Shown here one piece after another: positions 9,901-17,221 of a DNA stretch of 64,000 nucleotides. The notes beneath the pieces were generated by a model. That model ran no database searches. It was not told the origin of the DNA and was given only the letters and a program-made list of their open reading frames with translations. Every line of letters starts with the position of its first letter. The stretch's first letter is position 1. The position numbers were made by a program, and so were the translations under genes. The stretch comes from Flavobacteriales bacterium UBA852 (GTDB lineage: Bacteria > Bacteroidota > Bacteroidia > Flavobacteriales_E > Vicingaceae). Location of the stretch: positions 1 to 64,000 of the forward strand of contig DBGO01000002.1 of assembly GCA_002295925.1 (NCBI GenBank), in the 5' to 3' direction.

Positions 9901-10542
9901 TTCAACCAAATTTTCGGGTTCTGCCGGCGGGTCGGCAACTTCTACATACTGAACAAAAGGCAATGCTATAATTTTCTCCAAATCTGCAGCATCAATTGAA
10001 ATTGAAAACCTATTGGTAGGATAATAAGCATGTAATATGGTTATATTTTTTGAAAGCAACCATTTTTCAACCGATTGCGCATTGATACTTTTATATGCTA
10101 TGAGGTTTAACACAATTTTATTGTTATCCATTACAGCCCATTCGGGAATGGATTGCAGGGAAAGAAATTTATCTTTCTTAAAATCTTGTAAAACAGGAAT
10201 AACCGAAAAAACACCGTATTTTTTCAAATTAGTATAATTGGCATCTAAAGCAACTTTTGTAATGTAGCTGTTCTTGGGTAAATATTGAATCAATTCAAAC
10301 CCTGATCTTTGTAATTCTTGAACAGCAGATTTGTCGGGCAATTGAGAAAATGAGAGAATGCGGAAATACATCCGGTTTTCAACTACTTCTTCAGGGTTGA
10401 AAAATGTCTTTTTGTTTAAAAGTGCATCTATATTTTGTTCAATTTTATAGGTATTGCTTTTTAAATATAAATGTGTGTTTTGCGAATAGGCTGTTCCAAA
10501 CGCAATAAGTAAAAAAATGAGTGTAAGATTTTGGAATTTCAT
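6955..10542 (-). CDS. Secreted S8 subtilisin-like protease with T9SS type A sorting domain
   Basis: A 1195-residue exported serine protease. I use the ATG at 10542 because it starts a clean signal peptide (MKFQNLTLIFLLIAFGTAYS); 10560 adds six residues. An N-terminal propeptide-like region precedes the catalytic domain, where the triad is visible (numbers from the longer start): Asp about 250 in VSLGDDGI, His276 in GDHGDHVAG and Ser444 in SGTSMACPG. Beta-sandwich domains follow, including FnIII-like (SWSPVSGATQYEVSM) and a MAM-like segment near residues 930-1120 (DIDWRVNSG, LDDISISDL). The end, MYPNPANDELTIS through LAVGVYFITIKG, is a type A T9SS C-terminal domain. Predicted destination: cell surface or medium. 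Confidence 0.9.
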   Translation of the reverse strand: MKFQNLTLIFLLIAFGTAYSQNTHLYLKSNTYKIEQNIDALLNKKTFFNPEEVVENRMYFRILSFSQLPDKSAVQELQRSGFELIQYLPKNSYITKVALDANYTNLKKYGVFSVIPVLQDFKKDKFLSLQSIPEWAVMDNNKIVLNLIAYKSINAQSVEKWLLSKNITILHAYYPTNRFSISIDAADLEKIIALPFVQYVEVADPPAEPENLVERTNHRINVVNSSYSGGRKYDGTGVVVSLGDDGIIGPHIDYQGRTDQTAVTSNSGDHGDHVAGIIMGAGNLDPTVEGMAPGSDLIVYDPFDNIYNAPTDYPTRNVRITSTSYGNGCNAGYTSFANLVDQQVIDYPALMHVFSAGNSGSSDCGYGAGSGWGNITGGNKSGKNVIAVGNLSYLDVLSSSSSRGPATDGRIKPDICAVGTNVYSTTDPNSYVNKSGTSMACPGISGTLADLYHAFRSLNGGQDPDAGLIKAILLNTAEDLGNPGPDFKHGWGRVNAKRAVECIENGNYFTDSVSLNATNTHTLTVPANTVELRVMVYWTDPAAAANASLALINDLDITLTDPSSNTTYPWVLDPTPNATTLNNPAVQGVDTLNNMEQITITNPVQGNYTLSVNGTAVAQGNQKYYVVYEYRTNDIQLTYPLGGEAFVPGETQTIRWDRSDKSTSVLVEYTTDNGATWNTLSTVSGSLMYYNWTVPNVISGQSKIRLTQGTSQSESIEPFTIIDVPQNLQLDWACVDSFQLSWSPVSGATQYEVSMLGQKYMDSVDVTNATQYVFHNTINTQEYWVSVKALGNNGIVGRRAIAINKQPGTFGCQIPYDIAVEEVFPFQNGTFGSCVMNTLKPIVKVKNEGLSSVSSIPISYQLNNGSVINEVITSMLNPGDSMLYQFTSGSPAISGNNSLQIYIAYSGDGNPYNDTLNIDFNVVNYPSYSYTQFNEDFESQFLCNNTSDCEATNCNLSGKWDNLANLVNDDIDWRVNSGSTPSSNTGPSTDYNPGTSSGKYIYTEASSSCNFKRAILQSSCIDLSGAQLPALKFAYHMYGLDMGSMQVNVISPDTFATVFSVVDDQGNFWFPETINLNDFLNQTIQIQFVGVTGDFYRSDIALDDISISDLTTIEEINTVSSVKMYPNPANDELTISSNKKINNILITDVSGKVVESYKPSSNQITLSVKNLAVGVYFITIKGEEVNETKRLIIQK

Positions 10543-10648
10543 CAAATAAAAATTTAGCATTTAATAAATATACGTAAATCTTTTTCAAAAAGATGAAATT
10601 ACTCCCTTGTATTATTAAGAATGTTGAAAAGCTATAAATTTATATTAT

Positions 10649-11506
10649 TTACCAGCTTCCGCCGGCACCTCCGCCGCCAAAGCTTCCACCGCCGAAACTA
10701 CCCCCTGAAAAACCGCCAAAGCTCCCACCCCCGGATGAAAAATCATCCCAAAAACCACCGCCACCTCCACGACTGCTACGGTGCCGGCCACCCATATGGC
10801 TCATTAAATCGGCTAAAAACAGGGCTTGCCAAAAAGAAATACCTTTTTGATGTGCATATTTAGATGCGGCAATTCCACGTCCTATCCCATAAAAAACGAA
10901 GAACATAATGATTAAAAATACAAAGAAAAACACCGGCGAGGTTTTATGCGTTCGCGCCATATATTCTTTGGTATCAAACTCTCCTACTGCTGTACTTTCT
11001 ATAATTTTTACAGCACGCCATATTCCTCTAAAATAATCGCGTTGTTTAAATTCGGGAATCATTTCATTCTCTACGATGCGCTTTGCCAATGCATCTGTAA
11101 TTACGGGTTCCAATCCATATCCCACCGCAATAAACGCTTCTCCCTTACCGTCTATTTCTTTGGGTTTAACCAATATTACCACGCCGTTGTCAAATTCTTT
11201 TCTGCCTACACCCCATTTCTCGCCAATTTCGGTTGCAAACATCGCTTTATCCATTCCGCATAGCGATTTTACAATCACTACCACAATTTGATTGGATGTT
11301 GTGTCGCTAAATGCCCGTAAATCTTGCTCAAGGGTAATCTTTTCGCCTTCGGCCAAAATACCGGCAAAATCATTTACAAAACGGTATTTGTCTTGCATTG
11401 ACGGTTTGGGTGGAAAGCAATCTTCTGATGATTTGGCTGTAATGCCAAAAAATAAAAGATTTATCAATAAGAAAATTTTAAGTATTTTATCCAAAAGTAA
11501 TTTCAT
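10649..11506 (-). CDS. TPM-domain membrane protein with Gly-rich tail
   Basis: A 285-residue protein with a signal sequence, a TPM domain (about 40-170; FVNDFAGILAEGEK, IVVVIVKSL, GVVILVKP, GYGLEPVITD), one membrane helix (FFFVFLIIMFFVFYGIG, about 195-212) and a low-complexity Gly/Ser/Phe tail (GGGSFGGFSGGSFGGG) ending GGSW. This is the usual YgcG-type architecture, extracytoplasmic and anchored. TPM domains occur in photosystem II repair and in bacterial envelope proteins of unclear biochemistry. It is the last gene of the LemA-TPM-TPM operon and overlaps the preceding TPM gene by 20 bp. Confidence 0.85.
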   Translation of the reverse strand: MKLLLDKILKIFLLINLLFFGITAKSSEDCFPPKPSMQDKYRFVNDFAGILAEGEKITLEQDLRAFSDTTSNQIVVVIVKSLCGMDKAMFATEIGEKWGVGRKEFDNGVVILVKPKEIDGKGEAFIAVGYGLEPVITDALAKRIVENEMIPEFKQRDYFRGIWRAVKIIESTAVGEFDTKEYMARTHKTSPVFFFVFLIIMFFVFYGIGRGIAASKYAHQKGISFWQALFLADLMSHMGGRHRSSRGGGGGFWDDFSSGGGSFGGFSGGSFGGGSFGGGGAGGSW

Positions 11507-11924
11507 CAGAAAGTTCGTTTATATCATCGGTTTGGTAAGGAAAATGTTTTTTGAGTTGCTCGCCGGCGTGCAATATGCCTTTAACCAATCCTTGCGTATA
11601 ATCGCCTTTTTTAAAATAATCGAGCATAATATCGCGCGTTGATTCCCAAAAATCATCCGGTACAACTTGGTTGACTCCCACATCGCCCAAAATAGCCAAC
11701 TGTCTGTCATCAACAGCAACATAAATAAGCACGCCGTTGCGTAATTCGGTTTTTTGCATTCCCAACAAATCGAATATTTGAGCTGCTCTATCCAACACAT
11801 TATCGCCACGGCATTTTTTATCAATATGCACTCTTATTTCGCCGGAAGTATTGAGCTCGGCTTGACGTATGGCTTGTTTTACCTGTTCTTGCTGTTCGGG
11901 TGTTAAAAATTCGGTTGTTTCCAT
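11487..11924 (-). CDS. Short TPM-domain protein
   Basis: A 145-residue protein that is nearly all TPM domain: FLTPEQQEQVKQAIRQAE, SGEIRVHIDKKC, GVLIYVAVDDRQLAILGD and the C-terminal QLKKHFPY. It has no obvious signal peptide or membrane helix, unlike its neighbour, so it may be cytoplasmic. It lies between lemA (1-bp gap) and the membrane-anchored TPM gene (20-bp overlap), a gene order common in Bacteroidota. Biochemical role unknown. Confidence 0.85.
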   Translation of the reverse strand: METTEFLTPEQQEQVKQAIRQAELNTSGEIRVHIDKKCRGDNVLDRAAQIFDLLGMQKTELRNGVLIYVAVDDRQLAILGDVGVNQVVPDDFWESTRDIMLDYFKKGDYTQGLVKGILHAGEQLKKHFPYQTDDINELSDEITFG

Positions 11925-11925
11925 T

Positions 11926-12519
11926 TTAAAATTCTACTTTAGGCGCAGTTTGTGCTTCTTCTTGAGCTTTAAAATATGCTTTTTTCTCGAAACCAAACAT
12001 AGAGGCAATCAGATTATTGGGAAATTTACGCAAGTAGGTGTTATACTCTTGAACGGCTTCGTTAAATCGTTTTCGTTCTACGGCTATTCTGTTTTCTGTT
12101 CCCTCCAATTGCGACTGCAATTCCAAGAAATTTTGATTTGCTTTCAGTTCTGGATAACGTTCTACCACGACCATTAATTTACTTAATGCTTTTGTCAATC
12201 CTTGCTGAGCGGCTTCAAACTGTTGCAATGCATTTTCGTCAAGGTTTGTGGGGTCAATGGTTACCGAAGTTGCTTTTGAACGTGCCTCTATTACACCTTC
12301 GAGTGTTTCTTTTTCGTGTGCGGCATATCCTTTTACCGTATTTACCAAATTAGGGATAAGGTCTAAACGACGTTGATACACATTTTCTACTTGCGACCAG
12401 GCTTGTTCTACCTTTTCTTCTTTAGCCACTAAGCTGTTGTACTTTGATACGGCAAAAATTCCTAACAGAAAAATTACACCGATAACTATCCAACTTGTTT
12501 TTATATTTCTCATATTCAT
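11926..12519 (-). CDS. LemA family protein
   Basis: A 197-residue protein with an N-terminal membrane helix (SWIVIGVIFLLGIFAV) and a helical LemA domain: YNSLVAKEEKVEQAWSQVEN, YQRRLDLIPNLVNTVKGYA and the RYPELKANQNF segment, all typical of the family. LemA proteins sit in the inner membrane with the helical domain outside; function is not settled. It is the first gene of an operon with two TPM proteins. ATG codons at 12519 and 12513 are both possible. Confidence 0.92.
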   Translation of the reverse strand: MNMRNIKTSWIVIGVIFLLGIFAVSKYNSLVAKEEKVEQAWSQVENVYQRRLDLIPNLVNTVKGYAAHEKETLEGVIEARSKATSVTIDPTNLDENALQQFEAAQQGLTKALSKLMVVVERYPELKANQNFLELQSQLEGTENRIAVERKRFNEAVQEYNTYLRKFPNNLIASMFGFEKKAYFKAQEEAQTAPKVEF

Positions 12520-12629
12520 TAAATTTTAATTTTTATCAAAAATACAAGAAATTGGCGGAAATAAGCGATTACAGGAATTTAAAATACGTTAAATATAAAT
12601 TGAGAAAATAAAAGGGTAAAATAAAAAAG

Positions 12630-12704
12630 TCGGGGTGACTGGATTCGAACCAGCGACCACACGCCCCCCAGACGTGTACTCTAACCGGACTGAGCTACAC
12701 CCCG
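12630..12704 (-). tRNA. tRNA-Pro (GGG)
   Basis: Read on the minus strand it folds as a standard cloverleaf: acceptor stem CGGGGTG/CACCCCG, D-arm GCTCAG..., anticodon stem CACGT/GCGTG with loop CTGGGGG (anticodon GGG), and a T-arm with GGTTCGAATCC. Discriminator base A. CCA is not encoded; a T-run (CTTTTTTAT) follows at once and may end transcription. Confidence 0.95.
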
Positions 12705-12841
12705 AACTAAAAAGTGCTTGCAAAATAAACCATTTTTATTCATTTTTAAAAACGATTTTTAACATTTTCTAAATTTTTATTTTTACTCTTTTTAATTGAA
12801 AAATCATTACTTTGCAAAAAATTAAAAAAAAACGAAAAATT

Positions 12842-13507
12842 ATGAAAAAACCGGTAACGTATATTCTTGCTTTAGCAACAGTTTTAATCACTGCTTGCGG
12901 TGGTGAAAAACATCAAACGGAAACGCAAACGGATAACAATAATGAAGCGGCAAAAGAAACAATTGCCTGTTTTTATTCTTACAATCCTGCCAATACAACA
13001 TTAAAATGGGAAGCGTTTAAAACCACCAACCGCGTGGCTGTAGGTGGAACATTTAATACTATTAATGTAAAAACAGCCATTGATTCTTCAAGTAAAATTG
13101 AAGAAGTTATTGAAAGCATTAAATTTGCTATCCCTACCAACACGGTAAATTCCAACAATGAGGGCAGAGATGAAAAAATTGCCAAATTTTTCTTTGGCAA
13201 TATGAAAGGCGGCGATTTAATTATTGGTCAAGTAAAAGAATTGCAAGGCGATGACAAGCAAGGAAAAGCTGTTTTTTACTTAACCTTAAACGATGTTGAA
13301 AAAGAAGTAACTTTTGATTATACTATTGATGATGCAACTGTAAAAATGCAAGGTTCCATAAACTTGGAAGATTTTATGGCAACTGATGCCGTAAATGCAT
13401 TAAACGAACAATGTTACGATTTACACAAAGGCGAAGATGGTGTAAGTAAATTATGGCCTGACGTAAGCCTTTCTTTTGAAACTACTTTTAACAAGTATTG
13501 TCATTAA
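12842..13507 (+). CDS. YceI-like domain lipoprotein
   Basis: A 221-residue exported lipoprotein. The ATG at 12842 gives a signal peptide with lipobox ITAC; the frame also extends upstream to 12812 but adds only basic residues. After a short Asn/Thr-rich linker comes a YceI-like domain: NTTLKWEAFKTTNRVAVGGTF, then FFGNMKGGDLIIGQVKEL and VTFDYTIDDATVKMQGSI. YceI folds are lipocalin-like barrels that bind isoprenoid or amphiphilic ligands in the periplasm. A near-consensus -7 element (TTACTTTG) lies just upstream, and a strong terminator follows. Confidence 0.85.
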   Translation: MKKPVTYILALATVLITACGGEKHQTETQTDNNNEAAKETIACFYSYNPANTTLKWEAFKTTNRVAVGGTFNTINVKTAIDSSSKIEEVIESIKFAIPTNTVNSNNEGRDEKIAKFFFGNMKGGDLIIGQVKELQGDDKQGKAVFYLTLNDVEKEVTFDYTIDDATVKMQGSINLEDFMATDAVNALNEQCYDLHKGEDGVSKLWPDVSLSFETTFNKYCH

Positions 13508-13525
13508 TATCTGAATATTACAATC

Positions 13526-13559
13526 AAAAAAGGGTGGAGAAAATTCTCCGCCCTTTTTT
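13526..13559 (+). terminator. Rho-independent terminator (bidirectional)
   Basis: AAAAAAGGGTGGAGAAAATT followed by CTCCGCCCTTTTTT: a GC stem (GGGTGGAG/CTCCGCCC) with flanking A and T runs. It lies between the converging YceI gene and the M42 peptidase gene and would serve both strands. Confidence 0.9.
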
Positions 13560-13577
13560 GATTCTCTAGATATGTTT

Positions 13578-14669
13578 TTATTTTAAATAACGAAAATCTT
13601 CTCGGTTTTCAATATTCTTTAAGGTATTGTAAATTAACATAATAACGTTTTCCACATCATCTTTATGCACACTTTCTACAGTTGTATGCATGTATCGTAA
13701 AGGTAAAGAGATTAAAGCCGAAGCAACTCCTCCGGTTGCATAGGCAAATGCATCGGTGTCGGTACCTGTAGCTCGGCTGGCGGCTGCTCGCTGAAATGGT
13801 ATTTTATTTTTCTCGGCAGTTTCTATAATTCTGTTCAGCAAGTTATTTTGAACAGCAGGTCCGTAAGTTAGCACCGGACCTTTTCCGGCAGTGAAATCAC
13901 CATTTTCAATCTTTTTAATCATTGGTGTTTGTGTATCGTGGCAAACATCGGTTACTATTGCCACATCCGGACGAATGGTTTCTACAATCATTTGCGCTCC
14001 GCGTAATCCTACTTCTTCTTGCACCGAATTGGTAATGTATAAACCAAAAGGCAATTTATCTTTATTTTCGTGTAACAATCGGGCTACTTCGGCAATCATA
14101 AATCCGCCAATACGATTATCCAAAGCACGACCAACATAATATCGGTCGTTCAAGACCATAAATTTATCTTCATAAGTAACAACACACCCTACATGAACGC
14201 CTAATGCTTCCACTTCTTCTTTTGAGTTGCATCCACAATCCAAAAATATGTTGTTTAATTTTGGGGCTTCTTCATTGGTTAAATTCCTTGTGTGAATAGC
14301 CGGCCAACCAAATACCGCTTTTACCATTCCGTTTTTGGTATAGATATTTACTCTTTTTGAAGGTGCTATTTGATGGTCACTTCCGCCATTGCGACGCAAA
14401 TAAATAAACCCATTGTTATCGATATAATGCACAAACCATGAAATTTCGTCGGCATGTGCTTCTATCACAACTTTATATTCAGCTTCGGGATTTACAACTC
14501 CTACAACTGTACCGTAAGTATCCACGATATGTTCGTCTATGTAAGGTTTGATATAGTCGAGCCACATTTTTTGTCCTTCCCACTCAAACCCGGTTGGCGC
14601 AGGATTGTTTATGTAATTTTCTAAAAATTGTAATGACTTTTTGTTTAAAATAGATTTTTTCTTTGCCAT
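13578..14669 (-). CDS. M42 family metallopeptidase (glutamyl/deblocking aminopeptidase type)
   Basis: A 363-residue cytosolic di-metal aminopeptidase. Metal and catalytic residues are visible: AHADEI (His72, Asp74), GRALDNRIGG (bridging Asp near 185), QEEVGLRGAQ (general base Glu and ligand Glu near 219), TDVCHDTQTP (Asp) and the C-terminal MHTTVESVHKDD (His). The set is complete for M42 enzymes of the FrvX/YsdC group, which form large tetrahedral assemblies and trim peptides. Monocistronic between two terminators. Confidence 0.92.
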   Translation of the reverse strand: MAKKKSILNKKSLQFLENYINNPAPTGFEWEGQKMWLDYIKPYIDEHIVDTYGTVVGVVNPEAEYKVVIEAHADEISWFVHYIDNNGFIYLRRNGGSDHQIAPSKRVNIYTKNGMVKAVFGWPAIHTRNLTNEEAPKLNNIFLDCGCNSKEEVEALGVHVGCVVTYEDKFMVLNDRYYVGRALDNRIGGFMIAEVARLLHENKDKLPFGLYITNSVQEEVGLRGAQMIVETIRPDVAIVTDVCHDTQTPMIKKIENGDFTAGKGPVLTYGPAVQNNLLNRIIETAEKNKIPFQRAAASRATGTDTDAFAYATGGVASALISLPLRYMHTTVESVHKDDVENVIMLIYNTLKNIENREDFRYLK

Positions 14670-14702
14670 ATTAATTTAATTTATTGATATAAATGAATAA
14701 AA

Positions 14703-14729
14703 AAACCTCACTCCTAAGGAATGAGGTTT
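14703..14729 (-). terminator. Terminator downstream of the heavy-metal-associated operon
   Basis: The arms AAACCTCACTCC and GGAATGAGGTTT form a 12-bp stem with one G-T/C mismatch position and a TAA loop. On the minus strand it is followed by seven T residues, so it should end the HMA lipoprotein transcript before the M42 gene. Confidence 0.85.
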
Positions 14730-14745
14730 AATATAATTTTTTCGT

Positions 14746-15243
14746 TTAACGAATGAAATCTAAAAAGAAGGTGAATAAATTAGGGATTTCAAAATGCGGT
14801 ATCTGTGAAAACATTTGTTTTTCATCTGCATTACGTTCTGTATGCGACACATTAGATGTTGTATCTTGTTTAGGTTCTTCTTCTGAAATGGTTGCTTTGT
14901 ACGCTCCATCTTCTATTGATTGAATTTCACTGACAATTTTATCGGGGCTCACCACTGTTTTATCAAACACAACCACAGCGTTTTTATCGGTCAAACTTAC
15001 TTTGCATTCTACCACTCCGGGCATTTTCAATACATCCGATTGAATTGTGTGTTGACAACTCGGACAAGTCATTCCTTCTATTGCCAAAACCACTTCTTCT
15101 TTATTTTCGGGTGCCACTTCGGGTTTGCTTTTGACTTGTTCGTGTTTTTGGGTAGGAACAGGCAATTGCTCGGGCTCACTGTTACTTGACTCTCCACAGG
15201 CAAAAATGGCCAAAATGCTTAATGCTATAATTGACTTTTTCAT
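14746..15243 (-). CDS. Heavy-metal-associated (HMA) domain lipoprotein
   Basis: A 165-residue exported lipoprotein. The ATG at 15243 gives a signal peptide with lipobox IFAC; the frame runs upstream to 15276 without adding sense. A charged linker (residues 20-50) leads to one HMA domain: AIEGMTCPSCQHTIQ carries the CxxC metal site, then GVVECKVSLTDKNAVVVFD. The last 50 residues are unassigned and end in an aromatic helix. An HMA domain on a lipid anchor in the periplasm suggests copper capture or delivery. It starts 4 bp after the stop of the small HMA gene, so they form an operon. Confidence 0.85.
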   Translation of the reverse strand: MKKSIIALSILAIFACGESSNSEPEQLPVPTQKHEQVKSKPEVAPENKEEVVLAIEGMTCPSCQHTIQSDVLKMPGVVECKVSLTDKNAVVVFDKTVVSPDKIVSEIQSIEDGAYKATISEEEPKQDTTSNVSHTERNADEKQMFSQIPHFEIPNLFTFFLDFIR

Positions 15244-15247
15244 AATA

Positions 15248-15457
15248 TTATTTTGCTTTGTATATTTCGGTATCATTTACCGCTTGTTTAATTTTATCTA
15301 TAGACGTTTTAGACTCGTCAAATGTTACGGTTGCCGAGTTATTTTCCAAACTTACCGAAACATCTTGCACTCCGTCAACCGATGTAATTGCATTGGTAAC
15401 ACCTTTTACACAATGACCGCAAGACATTCCTTCTACACTAAACTCTACTGTTTTCAT
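15248..15457 (-). CDS. CopZ-like heavy-metal-associated chaperone
   Basis: A 69-residue single HMA domain: VEGMSCGHCVKGVTNAIT carries the MxCxxC copper site, followed by VDGVQDVSVSLENNSATVTF and the final IDKIKQAVND helix. It has no signal peptide, so it is probably a cytosolic copper chaperone that would hand Cu(I) to a P-type ATPase (none in this window). First gene of a two-gene operon with the HMA lipoprotein; a TAnnTTTG element lies 19 bp upstream. Confidence 0.92.
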   Translation of the reverse strand: MKTVEFSVEGMSCGHCVKGVTNAITSVDGVQDVSVSLENNSATVTFDESKTSIDKIKQAVNDTEIYKAK

Positions 15458-15475
15458 AGTTGTTCAAAATTTTGT

Positions 15476-15483
15476 CAAATATA
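15476..15483 (-). promoter_or_regulatory. -7 promoter element of the HMA operon
   Basis: TATATTTG on the minus strand matches TAnnTTTG exactly and sits 18 bp upstream of the copZ-like ATG. No clear -33 TTTG. Confidence 0.55.
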
Positions 15484-15497
15484 CGAATAAATACCAT

Positions 15498-15505
15498 TAC
15501 TTTTG
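15498..15505 (+). promoter_or_regulatory. -7 promoter element of the DMT transporter gene
   Basis: TACTTTTG matches TAnnTTTG and lies 20 bp before the ATG at 15526, with a TTG at 15472-15474 at a possible -33 position. It diverges from the HMA promoter, supporting 15526 over 15460 as start. Confidence 0.55.
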
Positions 15506-15525
15506 TTGCCTTATTTCGCTATAAT

Positions 15526-16440
15526 ATGGGATTTCAGAGTAAACTTTCGCAATGGATGATACTTTTTTTGCTGGCATTTATTTGGGGCAGTTCGTTTATA
15601 CTGATGAAACGCGGCTTGGAAGTCTACAATTATTGGCAAGTGGCTGTCATCCGTATGTTTGTGGCCTTTTTGGCATTACTTCCTTTTGTATTTAAAGCCA
15701 TAAAAAGAGTACCTAAAGATAAGTGGCTGTATATTTTAGGAGTAGGATTGTTCGGTAACGGCATACCTGCTTTTTTATTTACCAAAGCACAAACCGAGCT
15801 CAGCAGTTCGCTAACCGGAATGCTCAACTCCTTAGTACCGATTTTCACACTGATTATTGGATTTCTTATTTTTCATACCCGACCAAATTTTACTAAAATT
15901 GCCGGTGTGTTTTTAGGGTTTATAGGTGCTGCTGGATTAATTTATTTTAGCGGTGAAAATTCTTCGGATACTTCCGGAAATATACTTTACACGCTCTATG
16001 TAATTGCTGCAACGGTTTGCTATGCCATCAGCTTAAATATTATTAAATACCGCCTTTCTTCGGTTAATTCTATGGATATAACAGCATTGGCTTTTACGTC
16101 AATTGCTTTACCAATGGCTATTTTGTTTTTCTACTTTAAAGTTCCACAAACTACTTTAGAACATCCGCAAGCAATACAAGCATTATATTACTTACTTATA
16201 CTATCTGTTATAGGAACGGCTTTTGCCGTTATTATCTTTAATGTATTGATAAAACATTCTTCAGCATTATTTGCCTCATCGGTAACCTATATTATACCTA
16301 TTGTCGCTTTATTTTGGGGAATTATTGATAATGAATCGATAAATGTTATTCAAATATTGTTTATGTTCATTATACTTTCAGGGGTTTATCTGATAAATAC
16401 TACCAAACAAAATAATAAAGAATTAGGTTTATCAAAATAA
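15526..16440 (+). CDS. EamA/DMT family transporter
   Basis: A 304-residue inner-membrane transporter with two EamA repeats and about ten hydrophobic helices. The first helix, WMILFLLAFIWGSSFILMKR, carries the family WGSSF motif; the second repeat starts near residue 150 (YVIAATVCYAISLNIIK). Members export metabolites or amino acids; substrate unknown. The start at 15526 is preferred because it follows the promoter element, and residues from the longer frame (15460) are not membrane-like. It abuts the rplU promoter. Confidence 0.88.
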   Translation: MGFQSKLSQWMILFLLAFIWGSSFILMKRGLEVYNYWQVAVIRMFVAFLALLPFVFKAIKRVPKDKWLYILGVGLFGNGIPAFLFTKAQTELSSSLTGMLNSLVPIFTLIIGFLIFHTRPNFTKIAGVFLGFIGAAGLIYFSGENSSDTSGNILYTLYVIAATVCYAISLNIIKYRLSSVNSMDITALAFTSIALPMAILFFYFKVPQTTLEHPQAIQALYYLLILSVIGTAFAVIIFNVLIKHSSALFASSVTYIIPIVALFWGIIDNESINVIQILFMFIILSGVYLINTTKQNNKELGLSK

Positions 16441-16450
16441 AAATAATTCA

Positions 16451-16458
16451 TATATTTG
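16451..16458 (+). promoter_or_regulatory. -7 promoter element of rplU-rpmA
   Basis: TATATTTG, an exact TAnnTTTG match, 28 bp before the rplU start, followed by GCAGCCC. It lies only 10 bp after the DMT transporter stop. Confidence 0.65.
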
Positions 16459-16486
16459 CAGCCCTAAATTTAAAACTATATAAATG

Positions 16487-16858
16487 ATGTATGCAATTGT
16501 AGAAATAGCAGGGCAGCAATTTAAAGTGCAAAAAGACCAACAAATTTTCGTACATCGATTAGATGCAAAAGAAGGTGACAAAGTTACTTTCGACAATGTA
16601 TTGCTAATCGAAGATAAAGGAAAAGTTACTGTTGGCGCCCCGGCTGTAGCAGGTGCTACCGTAAGTGCAAAAGTGGTAGAACACCTTAAAGGCGACAAAG
16701 TTACCGTCTTTAAAAAGAAAAGAAGAAAAGGTTACAAAGTAAAAAAAGGTTTCCGTCAGTCGTTTACCAAAATTCAAATTGACGGTATTAAGGCAAGCGG
16801 TGCTAAAAAAACGGCAGCCAAAAAAACCGAAGAAAAACCTGAAAAAACCGAAGAATAA
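16487..16858 (+). CDS. rplU: 50S ribosomal protein L21
   Basis: L21 of the large ribosomal subunit, 123 residues from the second of two adjacent ATGs (MYAIVEIAGQQFKVQKDQ is the usual N-terminus). VTFDNVLLIED and KVTVFKKKRRKGYKVKKGFR are the core 23S rRNA-binding segments. The last 25 residues are a Lys/Glu/Ala-rich extension beyond the roughly 103-residue E. coli protein, a common feature in Bacteroidota. Co-transcribed with rpmA 28 bp downstream. Confidence 0.97.
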   Translation: MYAIVEIAGQQFKVQKDQQIFVHRLDAKEGDKVTFDNVLLIEDKGKVTVGAPAVAGATVSAKVVEHLKGDKVTVFKKKRRKGYKVKKGFRQSFTKIQIDGIKASGAKKTAAKKTEEKPEKTEE

Positions 16859-16886
16859 AAATTACTAATTAAAAAAACTTAACGTC

Positions 16887-17156
16887 ATGGCACATAAGAA
16901 AGGAGCCGGTAGTTCCAAAAACGGTAGAGAATCACACAGTAAACGTTTAGGCGTAAAAATATTCGGCGGTCAAGAAGCAATTGCCGGAAATATTATTGTA
17001 CGTCAACGCGGAACACAACATCACCCCGGAGAAAATGTAGGTATGGGTAAAGACCACACCTTGTTTGCTTTGATTGACGGTGTTGTTAAGTTTCAACGTA
17101 AAAGAAACAATAAATCGTATGTTTCTGTAGTTCCTAAAGCAGAAGCAGAAGCATAA
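16887..17156 (+). CDS. rpmA: 50S ribosomal protein L27
   Basis: L27, 89 residues, starting MAHKKGAGSSKNGRESHSKR. The N-terminal tail that reaches the peptidyl-transferase centre begins directly at MAHKKG, without the cleaved leader known from Firmicutes. GGQEAIAGNIIVRQRGTQ and GVGMGKDHTLFALIDG-like segments complete the fold. It ends at a strong terminator. Confidence 0.98.
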   Translation: MAHKKGAGSSKNGRESHSKRLGVKIFGGQEAIAGNIIVRQRGTQHHPGENVGMGKDHTLFALIDGVVKFQRKRNNKSYVSVVPKAEAEA

Positions 17157-17176
17157 TCATTACAATAACATTTACT

Positions 17177-17206
17177 AAAAAGCCTGCAATTATTGCGGGC
17201 TTTTTT
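17177..17206 (+). terminator. Bidirectional terminator after rpmA
   Basis: AAAAAGCCTGCAAT and ATTGCGGGCTTTTTT form a 14-bp stem with one G-T pair and flanking A/T runs. It separates rpmA from the converging TPR gene. Confidence 0.9.
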
Positions 17207-17221
17207 AGTTTGTAAATCTAA

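Noticed and set aside
10621..11291. Several plus-strand frames opposite the TPM genes
   Set aside because: They are antisense shadows of the Gly-rich tail and TPM domains, with no start context or known motif.
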